From: Methanomassiliicoccus sp. UBA345
GTDB lineage: Archaea; Thermoplasmatota; Thermoplasmata; Methanomassiliicoccales; Methanomassiliicoccaceae
Assembly (NCBI GenBank): GCA_002504525.1
Contig: DATD01000016.1
Location: 1-12,537, forward strand
DNA: 12,537 nt
Direction: 5' to 3'
The notes under the pieces are model-generated. The model was not told the origin of the DNA. It saw nothing but the letters and a program-made list of their open reading frames with translations, and ran no database searches. Positions 6,107-12,210 of the stretch are shown piece by piece; positions within the stretch are counted from its first letter, which is position 1; the number at the start of each line of letters is the position of its first letter. A program made the translations under genes and the position numbers.

Positions 6107-6909
6107 GGCATGCACATCAGCTTCTCGCGGGTCTTTCTGTAGAAGGCCCTCTCGAAGCGTATGAAGCGGGAGCGGCCCTCGGCCACGCTGAACGATATGT
6201 GCTCGTCGCCCTCCATGGGGGTCTCCTGCTGCCCGTCGATGACGCACATGCACGGCTTGGGCTTGACGAGCTCGATGCTGACATTGCTCGACGCCGGGAC
6301 CACCATGGGCCGGGCGGCGAACTTGAACGGCGCCATGGGCGCTATCACGAAGGCGTCCACCCTCGGGTCGATGATCGGAGAGCCGACCGCCATGGCGTAG
6401 CAGGTGCTGCCCGTCGGCGTCGACACTATGATGCCGTCGGCCCGCACGTCCATCGCCAGCTGGTCGTCCACGAACACGTTGAAATGCCTTATCTTGGCAA
6501 CATGGGCGGTATGCACGACCGCCTCGTTGGTGGCGTCGAACAAACGCTGCCCGTTCAGCATGGTCTTCAGCTTTATGCGCTCCTCCAGGAAGTAGCGGCC
6601 CTCCAGCAGCCTGGCGATGCCCGCCTCCACCTCGTCCTCGTTCACTTCGGCCAGGAAGCCGAGCACGCCGGCGTTGACGCCGAAGATCGGCGCGGCGGTG
6701 CGCTGCAGCGAGCGCAGGATCGTCCCGTCCCCCCCGACCGTCACCAGCACGTCGATGTCCATGTCCTCTATGGGCATGCCCTCCTTGCCCAGCAGCCGGG
6801 CGATGCCGCTCTCCAGGACGATGTCCTGGCCCTCCAGCTCGCTGATGACCTTTCTCCCGACGCGTATGGCCTCCGGCACCTCCGAGTTGGCGGTCACGCC
6901 AAGTCTCAA
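6103..6909 (-). CDS. nadK: NAD kinase (ATP-NAD kinase family)
   Basis: This 268-residue cytosolic enzyme phosphorylates NAD to NADP. Family signatures are GGDGT (59-63) with Asp61, NE (128-129), ADGIIVSTPTGSTCYAMAVG (157-176) and the C-terminal beta domain ending near DGQQET (225-230). The start is TTG at 6909: it gives MRLGVTANSE, overlaps the upstream stop as TTGA, and has AGGAGGTG 5 nt before it. The frame is open further upstream, but that part lies inside the IMPase gene and is a shadow. The operon order is IMPase, NAD kinase, JAMM. The same two activities, in the same order, are fused in Methanocaldococcus jannaschii MJ0917, suggesting that NAD phosphorylation and NADP dephosphorylation are paired here too. 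Confidence 0.92.
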   Translation of the reverse strand: MRLGVTANSEVPEAIRVGRKVISELEGQDIVLESGIARLLGKEGMPIEDMDIDVLVTVGGDGTILRSLQRTAAPIFGVNAGVLGFLAEVNEDEVEAGIARLLEGRYFLEERIKLKTMLNGQRLFDATNEAVVHTAHVAKIRHFNVFVDDQLAMDVRADGIIVSTPTGSTCYAMAVGSPIIDPRVDAFVIAPMAPFKFAARPMVVPASSNVSIELVKPKPCMCVIDGQQETPMEGDEHISFSVAEGRSRFIRFERAFYRKTREKLMCMP

Positions 6910-7679
6910 AGCAGCACCTCCTTGGCCCTGACATCGCCGTAGGCGAGGAAGTTGGAGCGCGCGTTCAGGTCCAGCGGCATGTCCAGCCTGCCTCCCTGCA
7001 GGTCGATTATCTCGCCGCCCGCCTCCCTCAGGACAAGCGCGCTGCCGGCGATATCCACCACCCGGATGGACTTCTCGTACAGATCGCAGTTCATGTAGTA
7101 CGCGTCGAACTTGCCCTGGGCCACCATGCACATCTCCAGGGACGCGCAGCCCATGGCCCGCACCCTTGCCGCCCTCTTCACGACCTTCATGGTCTCGGTG
7201 GCGGCGTGGCGGCCCATGTACACCAGGGCGGAGCACGTCTGGGGGTTCGCCTTCCTGACCTTCAGGGAGCATCCGTTCAGGGTGGCCCCCTTTCCCCTCT
7301 CCGCCACGTACAGATCGTCGTTCACCAGGTTGCGGACCACCGCCGCATCGATGTCATTGAGCGATGCCGTCCCGACGGCGAGCGAAACGCTGTAAACGGG
7401 GATCCCAAGAATGCAGTTGTGGGTGCCGTCGATGGGGTCGATGACGAGGGTGCGGTCCATCCCCCGGTCCACCAGCCCGGCCTCCTCGCTCAGGACGTTG
7501 AGCGGCAGGTCCATGCCCTCCACGCATTCCAGGATGACATCCTCGGCGAACTTGTCGATGTTGGAAGTGGGCGACCCGTCCGCCCCGGTGTAGAGCTCAA
7601 GCCCCCTGTCGAACGAGGGCGGCAGGGCCCGCACGGCGTCCCTGACCCGCTTGGAGATCGTTACCAGAACATCTCTCAT
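6906..7679 (-). CDS. IMPase-family phosphatase (inositol monophosphatase / FBPase IV / possible NADP phosphatase)
   Basis: This 257-residue protein is a Mg-dependent, Li-sensitive-type phosphatase. Metal-site motifs are SEEAG (64-68, Glu65/Glu66), DPIDGT (81-86) and RVVDIAG (206-212, Asp209), the last in the archaeal form in which Val replaces the usual Trp of WDxAA. Archaeal relatives hydrolyse inositol-1-phosphate, fructose-1,6-bisphosphate or NADP, and the motifs alone do not separate these. The direct 4-nt overlap (TTGA) with NAD kinase favours an NADP phosphatase role. The start is ATG 7679, with no useful Shine-Dalgarno; a TATA-like box centred 28 nt upstream points to a leaderless mRNA. 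An inverted repeat overlapping that box may regulate the operon. Confidence 0.88.
   Translation of the reverse strand: MRDVLVTISKRVRDAVRALPPSFDRGLELYTGADGSPTSNIDKFAEDVILECVEGMDLPLNVLSEEAGLVDRGMDRTLVIDPIDGTHNCILGIPVYSVSLAVGTASLNDIDAAVVRNLVNDDLYVAERGKGATLNGCSLKVRKANPQTCSALVYMGRHAATETMKVVKRAARVRAMGCASLEMCMVAQGKFDAYYMNCDLYEKSIRVVDIAGSALVLREAGGEIIDLQGGRLDMPLDLNARSNFLAYGDVRAKEVLL
6915..6922 (-). promoter_or_regulatory. Shine-Dalgarno that selects the TTG start of nadK
   Basis: AGGAGGTG within the 3' end of the IMPase gene lies 5 nt before TTG at 6909. It is the strongest ribosome-binding site in this operon and decides the non-ATG start. Confidence 0.8.
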
Positions 7680-7690
7680 CCCTTATCGGA

Positions 7691-7715
7691 ATGCTAAGCA
7701 CCCATAAATTAGCAT
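7691..7715. repeat. Inverted repeat ATGCTAA-N11-TTAGCAT over a promoter
   Basis: A perfect 7-bp inverted repeat (half-site centres 18 bp apart) lies in the 92-nt divergent gap between the IMPase operon and hsp20. It covers the IMPase TATA-like box and runs towards its expected transcription start. That is where a dimeric repressor would block TBP/TFB or polymerase. The binding protein is unknown. Confidence 0.5.
7704..7711 (-). promoter_or_regulatory. TATA-like box of the IMPase-nadK-JAMM operon
   Basis: Minus-strand AATTTATG is centred about 28 nt before ATG 7679, so transcription would begin at or next to the start codon. No Shine-Dalgarno is present, which agrees with a leaderless mRNA. 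Confidence 0.55.
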
Positions 7716-7729
7716 GCTCGTAGAAACGA

Positions 7730-7737
7730 TTTTAATA
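7730..7737 (+). promoter_or_regulatory. TATA-like box of hsp20
   Basis: TTTTAATA is followed by an expected transcription start near 7760, leaving a very short leader that begins about at the GGAGG Shine-Dalgarno (7760-7764), 7 nt before ATG 7772. Confidence 0.5.
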
Positions 7738-7771
7738 CCCAGGCTCCCAACTGGGGAACGGAGGCGCTGGG

Positions 7772-8152
7772 ATGGTTGAAGAGTTCAAGCCGGTCCTCTC
7801 CCCCATCGTGAACATCGACCACGACAGGGAGAGGTACAAGATAACGATAGAGATGCCAGGCGTGAAGAGGGAGGACATCGACCTTGAGGTGTCGGAGGCC
7901 AGCTTCTGCATCAGGGCCAGCCGGGAGGACGCGGAGATGGCGGGCTGCTACTTCCTCGCCCACCCGGTCGACATCAACAACGTCGACGCCTCGCTGGACG
8001 AGGACTTCCTCTACATCAGCATACCGTTCAAGGTGCCCATACGCGGCAGGCGCATCGACATCCGGGAAGGGCCGAGCGACATCGGGCAGGAGGACCCTCG
8101 CCGGATCGAGATGAGGGAGGGCCGCGGCGGCCTGGGATGGGGGGCCTACTAA
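7772..8152 (+). CDS. hsp20: Hsp20 / alpha-crystallin family small heat-shock protein
   Basis: This 126-residue protein is almost entirely an alpha-crystallin domain (about 9-100). It begins PIVNIDHDRERYKITIEMPG, then VKREDIDLEV, and ends in YISIPFK. Such proteins are ATP-independent holdases that form oligomers. The N-terminal arm is only about eight residues, far shorter than usual. A C-terminal IDI (95-97) fits the I-x-I motif that bridges subunits. The signature A-x-x-x-n-G-v-L is present as ASLDEDFL (73-80), with the conserved Gly replaced by Asp78. Two cysteines (46, 59) sit in the domain. The start ATG 7772 has GGAGG 7 nt upstream. It is divergent from the IMPase operon and convergent with a small gene 16 nt away. 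The altered signature could change oligomer size. Confidence 0.85.
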   Translation: MVEEFKPVLSPIVNIDHDRERYKITIEMPGVKREDIDLEVSEASFCIRASREDAEMAGCYFLAHPVDINNVDASLDEDFLYISIPFKVPIRGRRIDIREGPSDIGQEDPRRIEMREGRGGLGWGAY

Positions 8153-8168
8153 GAAATGGAGAAAGGCC

Positions 8169-8408
8169 TCAAGACCGCCGGGCGACGGTGCGGATCATCG
8201 TCCTCATGCTGATCGCCGAGGCGTACTCGTCGGCGAGGCGCCCGGCATGGTGCGGGGCCATCCCTTTCGCCACCAGCTCGTGGTAGAACACCCGCCGGGC
8301 GCGCTTGGCCTGACGCTTCATGCGGAGGTAGGATGCGGCCAGGCGGAGCGCTGCGAAGGGGGCGAGAGCGGTCGCCTGCAGGACCGCCTCGCCTTCTCCG
8401 GGGCGCAC
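8169..8408 (-). CDS. Hypothetical small basic protein B (79 aa)
   Basis: The family is not recognised. GTG 8408 is chosen because GGGGGAG lies 5 nt upstream; GTG 8414, which would overlap the previous stop as GTGA and add two residues, is nearly as likely. The N-terminal third is Ala/Leu-rich (AVLQATALAPFAALRLAASY) and could form an amphipathic helix. A strongly basic stretch (RMKRQAKRARR) follows, then F-Y-x2-L-x3-G-M-x4-A-x2-L-x2-E-Y at 41-62. Exactly the same spaced motif occurs in the protein encoded just upstream, so the two appear to be distant paralogues or partners. It is the last gene of the minus-strand group that begins with a winged-helix protein. A membrane- or nucleic-acid-facing role is possible but unproven. 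Confidence 0.7.
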   Translation of the reverse strand: MRPGEGEAVLQATALAPFAALRLAASYLRMKRQAKRARRVFYHELVAKGMAPHHAGRLADEYASAISMRTMIRTVARRS

Positions 8409-8410
8409 GT

Positions 8411-8686
8411 TCACTCCCCCTTCGCCCTCTTGGTGGCCCCGCCGATCACGTTGCCGATGTTGAAGTTGCCCATGTATTCCTTGGTCAGGGCGAACGCCTC
8501 CTCGTTGCTCATGCCCGCGTCCTTTAGGGCCTTGTAGAAGTTGGCCACCGCCTTGCCGTACTCCTCGCCCTCCTGGGCCCCGTACATCACCTTGGTGATG
8601 CTGGCCAGCAGGTCGGGGATGGTGTCCGACATCACTCTCATTATCTCCTTCAGTTCCTCTGGGTTCGGCATATCTCCGTTGCTCAT
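8411..8686 (-). CDS. Hypothetical small acidic protein A (91 aa)
   Basis: The family is not recognised. ATG 8686 is chosen over an in-frame ATG at 8722 because AGGTGA (8691-8696), part of a longer AAGGAAGGTGA, lies just upstream and the extra 12 residues would overlap a hairpin. The protein looks wholly helical: MPNPEELKEIMRVMSDTIPD, then LLASITKVMYGAQEGEEYG, then the motif F-Y-x2-L-x3-G-M-x4-A-x2-L-x2-E-Y at 50-71, and a Gly-rich tail (IGNVIGGATKRAKGE). That motif is repeated with identical spacing in protein B downstream. The gene follows the winged-helix gene by 56 nt and overlaps or nearly overlaps gene B, so it is probably co-transcribed with both. No signal peptide is seen. Confidence 0.75.
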   Translation of the reverse strand: MSNGDMPNPEELKEIMRVMSDTIPDLLASITKVMYGAQEGEEYGKAVANFYKALKDAGMSNEEAFALTKEYMGNFNIGNVIGGATKRAKGE

Positions 8687-8690
8687 CCGT

Positions 8691-8696
8691 TCACCT
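8691..8696 (-). promoter_or_regulatory. Shine-Dalgarno of small protein A
   Basis: AGGTGA on the minus strand is 4 nt before ATG 8686 and complements the conserved 3' end of 16S rRNA. It favours this start over ATG 8722. Confidence 0.6.
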
Positions 8697-8705
8697 TCCT
8701 TTTTC

Positions 8706-8720
8706 GCCGCCTCTCGCGGC
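8706..8720. repeat. Small inverted repeat GCCGC-N5-GCGGC
   Basis: A 5-bp perfect stem with a 5-nt loop lies between the winged-helix gene and small protein A. It could attenuate read-through or protect an mRNA end, but so short a G+C stem is expected by chance in this genome. Confidence 0.25.
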
Positions 8721-8742
8721 ATGCGTCACTAGTGTGGCCACT

Positions 8743-9198
8743 TTACTTGGACAGACCGAGCACATCTGCCCACTTGCTGACCACTTCATCGGACACCCGA
8801 AAGGAGCTCGCCTTGCGCCCCTTGTCCTCGACCAGCAGCCCTTCCTTGACCAGCTCCTCCAGCCGCTCCCTGACTATCCGCCGCGAGGAGGAGCCGGAGC
8901 GCGCCCTCAGTTCCTCGGTCACCTGCGAGATGTTCAGGCCGGGGCGTTCCATCAGGATCCGCATGATCTCCCGGGAGATCAGATCCTTGACCTGAGGGAG
9001 GATCGCATCGACCGAGATCACGCCGTGCCGCTGGTACAGGTCCAGGAGCCGAAAGTACTTCTGCACCACCCCCTGGAACTGGCCGAGCTGCTCCACCAGC
9101 TCGGCATAGGGCCGGGTGACCTGCGAGAGTATGGCCTCCAGACTGGCGATGCGCTCGCTCAGCTCCTTGATCTGCCGGTCCCGTTCCTCTTGGGCCAC
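8743..9198 (-). CDS. Coiled-coil / winged-helix DNA-binding protein (putative transcription regulator)
   Basis: This is a 151-residue protein. Residues 1-30 form a likely heptad-patterned coiled coil (RQIKELSERIASLEAILSQV) and 30-60 a helical linker. About 72-140 read as a winged helix: ISREIMRILMERPG, NISQVTEELRARSG, then SRRIVRERLEELVKEGLLV as recognition helix and first strand, with a wing at EDKGRKASSFRVSD. The coiled coil should drive dimerisation. Its target is unknown; the two small genes downstream and its own promoter are natural candidates. The start is GTG 9198 with no Shine-Dalgarno; a TATA-like box about 30 nt upstream suggests a leaderless mRNA. It is divergent from flpA across a 93-nt gap. 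No ligand-binding domain is seen. Confidence 0.75.
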   Translation of the reverse strand: MAQEERDRQIKELSERIASLEAILSQVTRPYAELVEQLGQFQGVVQKYFRLLDLYQRHGVISVDAILPQVKDLISREIMRILMERPGLNISQVTEELRARSGSSSRRIVRERLEELVKEGLLVEDKGRKASSFRVSDEVVSKWADVLGLSK

Positions 9199-9222
9199 CG
9201 ATCAAGATAACGCGAACTCGTC

Positions 9223-9234
9223 TGATAATACATT
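9223..9234 (-). promoter_or_regulatory. TATA-like box of the winged-helix gene
   Basis: Minus-strand AATGTATTATCA is centred about 30 nt before GTG 9198, consistent with a leaderless transcript from the flpA-divergent region. Confidence 0.5.
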
Positions 9235-9262
9235 GCCGGACGAGCCTCGGGCCCCCAGCCGC

Positions 9263-9270
9263 TTAAATAA
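9263..9270 (+). promoter_or_regulatory. TATA-like box of flpA
   Basis: TTAAATAA is centred about 25 nt before ATG 9292. It puts the transcription start at that ATG and argues against the in-frame GTG at 9274, which would be too close to the box. Confidence 0.65.
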
Positions 9271-9291
9271 ACGGTGGACGCTTTGCCGGTC

Positions 9292-9960
9292 ATGAACGCC
9301 CCTGCCATCCATCCTACGGCATTTCCGGGCGTGTTCACCGACGGCGATCGGCTGTACACCCTGAACTCGGCGCCTGGCCATGCGGTCTACGGAGAAAGGG
9401 CGGTCTCCATCGACGGAGCGGAATACCGGGAATGGAGCGTCACCCGGAGCAAGCTTGCCGCATACCTCCGCAACGGCGGGCGGCATTTCCCCCTCGACGA
9501 GACATCGTCGGTGCTGTACCTGGGAGCGGCCAGCGGGACCACCGCCAGCCACGTGGCCGACATCGCGTGCCGGGGGACGGTTTACTGCGTGGAGTTCTCG
9601 CCGCGGTCGTTCCGCGACCTGGTGGCGGTGTGCGAGACCCGGCCCAACATGGTCCCGCTGCTGGCCGATGCCACCAGGCCCTCGGAGTTCGCCTTTGCCG
9701 TCGACGCCGTCACTCTGGTGTACCAGGACGTGGCCCAGAAGGGGCAGGCCTCCATCCTGGCCACGAACATGAAAGCATTCTCGTCCCCCAGCGGCATGCT
9801 GGTGGTGAAGTCCCGCAGCGAGGACGTGTCCCGAACGCCGCGCGAGGTGTACAACATGGTCCGCGGACAGCTTGCCGGAGAGGGGCTCGCCGTGGTCGAA
9901 ACGGTCCCCCTGGACCCTATGGAGAAGGACCATGCCATGATGGTGGTGGAGCGGGCATGA
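9292..9960 (+). CDS. flpA: Fibrillarin-like rRNA/tRNA 2'-O-methyltransferase
   Basis: This 222-residue protein is the SAM-dependent catalytic subunit of archaeal C/D box RNPs, which methylate ribose 2'-OH in rRNA and tRNA under guide-RNA direction. Motifs: the N-terminal beta domain with VYGERAVSIDGAEYREW (32-48), SAM loop YLGAASGTTASHVAD (76-90), YCVEFSPRSF (98-107) with Glu101, DAT (126-128), YQDVAQKGQA (144-153), Lys173 in VVKSRSED and the closing EKDHAMMVVE (211-220). The length is typical. The partner gene nop5 is often adjacent upstream in archaea but is absent here; that side holds the divergent winged-helix gene. ATG 9292 is chosen from the TATA spacing and is probably leaderless. The stop overlaps the Nudix start (ATGA). 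Confidence 0.93.
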   Translation: MNAPAIHPTAFPGVFTDGDRLYTLNSAPGHAVYGERAVSIDGAEYREWSVTRSKLAAYLRNGGRHFPLDETSSVLYLGAASGTTASHVADIACRGTVYCVEFSPRSFRDLVAVCETRPNMVPLLADATRPSEFAFAVDAVTLVYQDVAQKGQASILATNMKAFSSPSGMLVVKSRSEDVSRTPREVYNMVRGQLAGEGLAVVETVPLDPMEKDHAMMVVERA

Positions 9961-10316
9961 GGACGGTATACTGCATCGCGTTCCGCGGGGACGAGTTCCT
10001 CATGGTCTACAACCCCAAACGGCAGGGATGGGAGATGCCCGGCGGAAAGGTGGAGGAGGGAGAGAGCGACCCCGAGGCGGTGAGGAGGGAGTTCCGCGAG
10101 GAGAGCGGGATGGACGTGACGATCCTCGGTAGCAGGGGAACGGAAGATGGGACGGTGTTCTCCGGGGAGGTCGGTGGGGCGTTCGGACAGGGGGAGATGG
10201 AAACGCGGATGTTCGCCAAGCTGCCAGAACGGCTGGCATTCCCCCGGTGCGAGTACGCGCCCCTCATCGACTGGGCCAGGAATGTCCGGGACGGGCGCGA
10301 AGGCGGCTCCGCCTAA
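9957..10316 (+). CDS. Nudix hydrolase
   Basis: This 119-residue protein has a canonical Nudix box G-x5-E-x7-R-E-U-x-E-E-x-G-U at 30-52 (GGKVEEGE, then REFREESGM), preceded by KRQGWEMPGG. Nudix enzymes hydrolyse nucleoside diphosphate-linked compounds such as oxidised dNTPs, nucleotide sugars or dinucleotide polyphosphates; the substrate cannot be deduced here. The protein is short, a single domain with no extra specificity segment. The start is ATG 9957, overlapping the flpA stop, with GGAG (9948-9951) 5 nt upstream. The frame remains open further left, but that region is the flpA gene in another frame. Coupling to flpA suggests co-expression and does not by itself show an RNA-related role. 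Confidence 0.9.
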   Translation: MRTVYCIAFRGDEFLMVYNPKRQGWEMPGGKVEEGESDPEAVRREFREESGMDVTILGSRGTEDGTVFSGEVGGAFGQGEMETRMFAKLPERLAFPRCEYAPLIDWARNVRDGREGGSA

Positions 10317-10319
10317 CAG

Positions 10320-10327
10320 TTAAATAT
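10320..10327 (+). promoter_or_regulatory. TATA-like box of rps15-recJ
   Basis: TTAAATAT begins 4 nt after the Nudix stop. Transcription would start near 10348, giving a leader of about 45 nt that includes GGAGG (10382-10386), 6 nt before ATG 10393. Confidence 0.55.
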
Positions 10328-10392
10328 CCGAAGCGGAATTGGCTTCCATTCGCCACCCATAAACCTGTTACGTTTCATATTGGAGGATTTAC

Positions 10393-10848
10393 ATGGCTCG
10401 CATGCATGCCAGGAGAAGGGGGAGGTCGGCGTCGCACCGTCCCCTCATAACCGAGAACCCCGAATGGGTACCGTTGAACAAGGATGAGATCGAGGAGATC
10501 GTGGTGAAGATGGCCCGCGACGGCGCCACCTCTGCCCGCATCGGCCTGGTCCTTAGGGACCAGCACGCCGTTCCCGATGTCAAGCTGGCCACCGGAAGGA
10601 CGGTCAGCGAGATCATCGCAGAGAACGACCTTAGGCCGGCCATCCCCGATGACCTGACCGCTCTGATGAGGACCGCCATCGGCCTGCAGAACCACCTCAA
10701 CGAGAACAAGAAGGACCTCGCCAACAAGCGGAACATGCAGATGGTCGAATCCAAGATCCGCCGCGTTGTCAAGTACTACAAGCGCGAGGGATACCTTCCT
10801 GCTGACTGGCAGTATTCCATCAAGACCGCCGAGCTGCTTCTCGAGTGA
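10393..10848 (+). CDS. rps15: 30S ribosomal protein S15 (archaeal/eukaryotic type)
   Basis: This 151-residue protein has the archaeal/eukaryotic layout: a basic N-terminal extension MARMHARRRGRSASHRP, a helical insert (LNKDEIEEIVVKMARDG, then PDVKLATGRTVSEII), and the universal S15 core near 85-145 (LMRTAIGLQNHLNENKKD, NKRNMQ, SKIRRVVKYYKREGYLP). It binds 16S rRNA in the central domain and assists platform assembly. The length is that expected for archaea, against about 89 residues in bacteria. ATG 10393 has GGAGG 6 nt upstream. The stop overlaps the RecJ-like gene, a pairing conserved in many archaea. Confidence 0.96.
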   Translation: MARMHARRRGRSASHRPLITENPEWVPLNKDEIEEIVVKMARDGATSARIGLVLRDQHAVPDVKLATGRTVSEIIAENDLRPAIPDDLTALMRTAIGLQNHLNENKKDLANKRNMQMVESKIRRVVKYYKREGYLPADWQYSIKTAELLLE

Positions 10849-12209
10849 TCGGGATGGAACCAGGGGCCCAGCTCCCTGACAAACTCCTTTCACGAATTTC
10901 TATTGCCAAGGAGGAGCTGGAACGCTCCTCCGAGGTTCGTGTCATTTCTCACTACGACGCCGACGGCATATCCTCGGCCGGCGTGCTGTGCAACGCCCTT
11001 CTGAGGGCCGGAAAAGGATTCCACGCCACCCTGGTGAAGGGCCTCACGGATGAGCTGATACAGGAAGCGGCGGCAGGCTGCGATTGCATCATCCTGTCGG
11101 ACATGGGCTCGGCACATCTGGACGCGCTCGAAGCGACTGGGTGCAGGACCATTGTGCTAGATCATCACGCTCCGCTGCGCGATTCGGAGAAGGTCGTGCA
11201 CATCAACCCCCATCTGGTCGACATCGACGGCATGACCTCGGCATCGGCGTCGGCCATGTGCATGCTGTTCGCAATCAACCTGGACGAGAGGAACTGGGAC
11301 CTCCTGCACATCGCCTTCGCCGGGATCGCCGGCGACAGGCAGGCCATCCGCGGGTTGAGCGGCATCAATCAGTGGCTGTTCGAGGAGGGCAGCAAGCGCG
11401 GCATGGTGGAATCTGTTCCGGGCTCCCTTCTCCCGGCCGGCAAGCTCCTGGATGGCCTCTACGCGTCCACCGATCCATACGTCAGGGGAGTGAGCGGCAG
11501 CCTCGAAGGAGCGAAGGCCTTCCTGGAGGAGGCGAACATCGACGTCAATTCGTCGTCCCGCGACCTCGATGAGGGGCAGAGCAGGAAGCTGTCAAGCCTT
11601 CTGGCCCTGCGCCTGGTGGAGCAGGGAGTTCCGCTCGCCACCATGGCCGAGGTGGTGCACGAACGCTACTTCTTCCCCCGGGCGGGGATGGAGGCCGGCG
11701 AACTGGCCTCCCTGCTCGACGCCTGCGGCCGCTCCGGCAACGAAGGCATGGGGCTGGCATTGACGCTCGGCGACAAGGGGGCGCAGGAAGGCGCCAGGAA
11801 GCTGCGCGCCGAACACTTGGACGGCGTCATGGCCGGCCTGGACGGCATCGCCCGCGACGGCGTGGCGAAGAAAGATAACATCCAGTATTTCTACAACGAG
11901 AGACAGGGGATGTCAGGCATCCTGAGCGGGGTGACGATGCAGTACCTGGGCGATCGCGACAAGGCCACCATCGCGCTGTCGCAGAGCGATGGGAAGTTCA
12001 AGATATCCTCCCGGGGCACGTTCGAGCTTCTGGACCAGGGCGTGGACCTGGCCGTGGCGCTGCGGGAATGCGCATCCAAGGTCGGGGGGTTCGGGGGAGG
12101 TCACCGCATCGCCGCCGGGGCCACCGTCCCCGAGGGGCGGGAGGACGAGTTCCTCGACGAGCTTGACAGGATGATAGGGGAGCAGAAGGCTCAGAAGAAA
12201 GAGGCCTAG
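10845..12209 (+). CDS. recJ: RecJ-like DHH-family ssDNA exonuclease / phosphoesterase (GAN-type)
   Basis: The protein has 454 residues if GTG 10845 (overlapping the S15 stop as GTGA) is used, or 451 from ATG 10854; neither has a strong Shine-Dalgarno. The N-terminal DHH domain carries SHYDADGISSAG (35-46), LSDMGS (84-89, Asp86), the eponymous DHH (106-108) and AGIAGDRQ (159-166), the Mn/Mg ligands of the family. The C-terminal DHHA1 domain ends in GGFGGGHRIAAGA (about 414-426), which binds the nucleic acid end. Archaeal relatives are the RecJ/Cdc45-like proteins, including the GINS-associated nuclease of Thermococcus, so roles in replication-fork or repair processing, or in RNA end trimming, are plausible. 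All catalytic positions look intact, so it is likely active and not a Cdc45-like remnant. The stop is 1 nt from the convergent kae1 stop. Confidence 0.9.
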   Translation: MIGMEPGAQLPDKLLSRISIAKEELERSSEVRVISHYDADGISSAGVLCNALLRAGKGFHATLVKGLTDELIQEAAAGCDCIILSDMGSAHLDALEATGCRTIVLDHHAPLRDSEKVVHINPHLVDIDGMTSASASAMCMLFAINLDERNWDLLHIAFAGIAGDRQAIRGLSGINQWLFEEGSKRGMVESVPGSLLPAGKLLDGLYASTDPYVRGVSGSLEGAKAFLEEANIDVNSSSRDLDEGQSRKLSSLLALRLVEQGVPLATMAEVVHERYFFPRAGMEAGELASLLDACGRSGNEGMGLALTLGDKGAQEGARKLRAEHLDGVMAGLDGIARDGVAKKDNIQYFYNERQGMSGILSGVTMQYLGDRDKATIALSQSDGKFKISSRGTFELLDQGVDLAVALRECASKVGGFGGGHRIAAGATVPEGREDEFLDELDRMIGEQKAQKKEA

Positions 12210-12210
12210 T

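Noticed and set aside
6910..7272. N-terminal extension of NAD kinase
   Set aside because: The sequence is a frame shadow of the IMPase gene; NAD kinase similarity begins at the TTG 6909 start, which has an excellent Shine-Dalgarno.
9432..9956. N-terminal extension of the Nudix protein
   Set aside because: The extension is a shadow of flpA, and the Nudix domain is complete from ATG 9957.
10330..10346. GAAGC-N7-GCTTC repeat before rps15 as an S15 autoregulatory RNA hairpin
   Set aside because: It lies upstream of, or at, the predicted transcription start and so would not be in the mRNA; the stem is only 5 bp.
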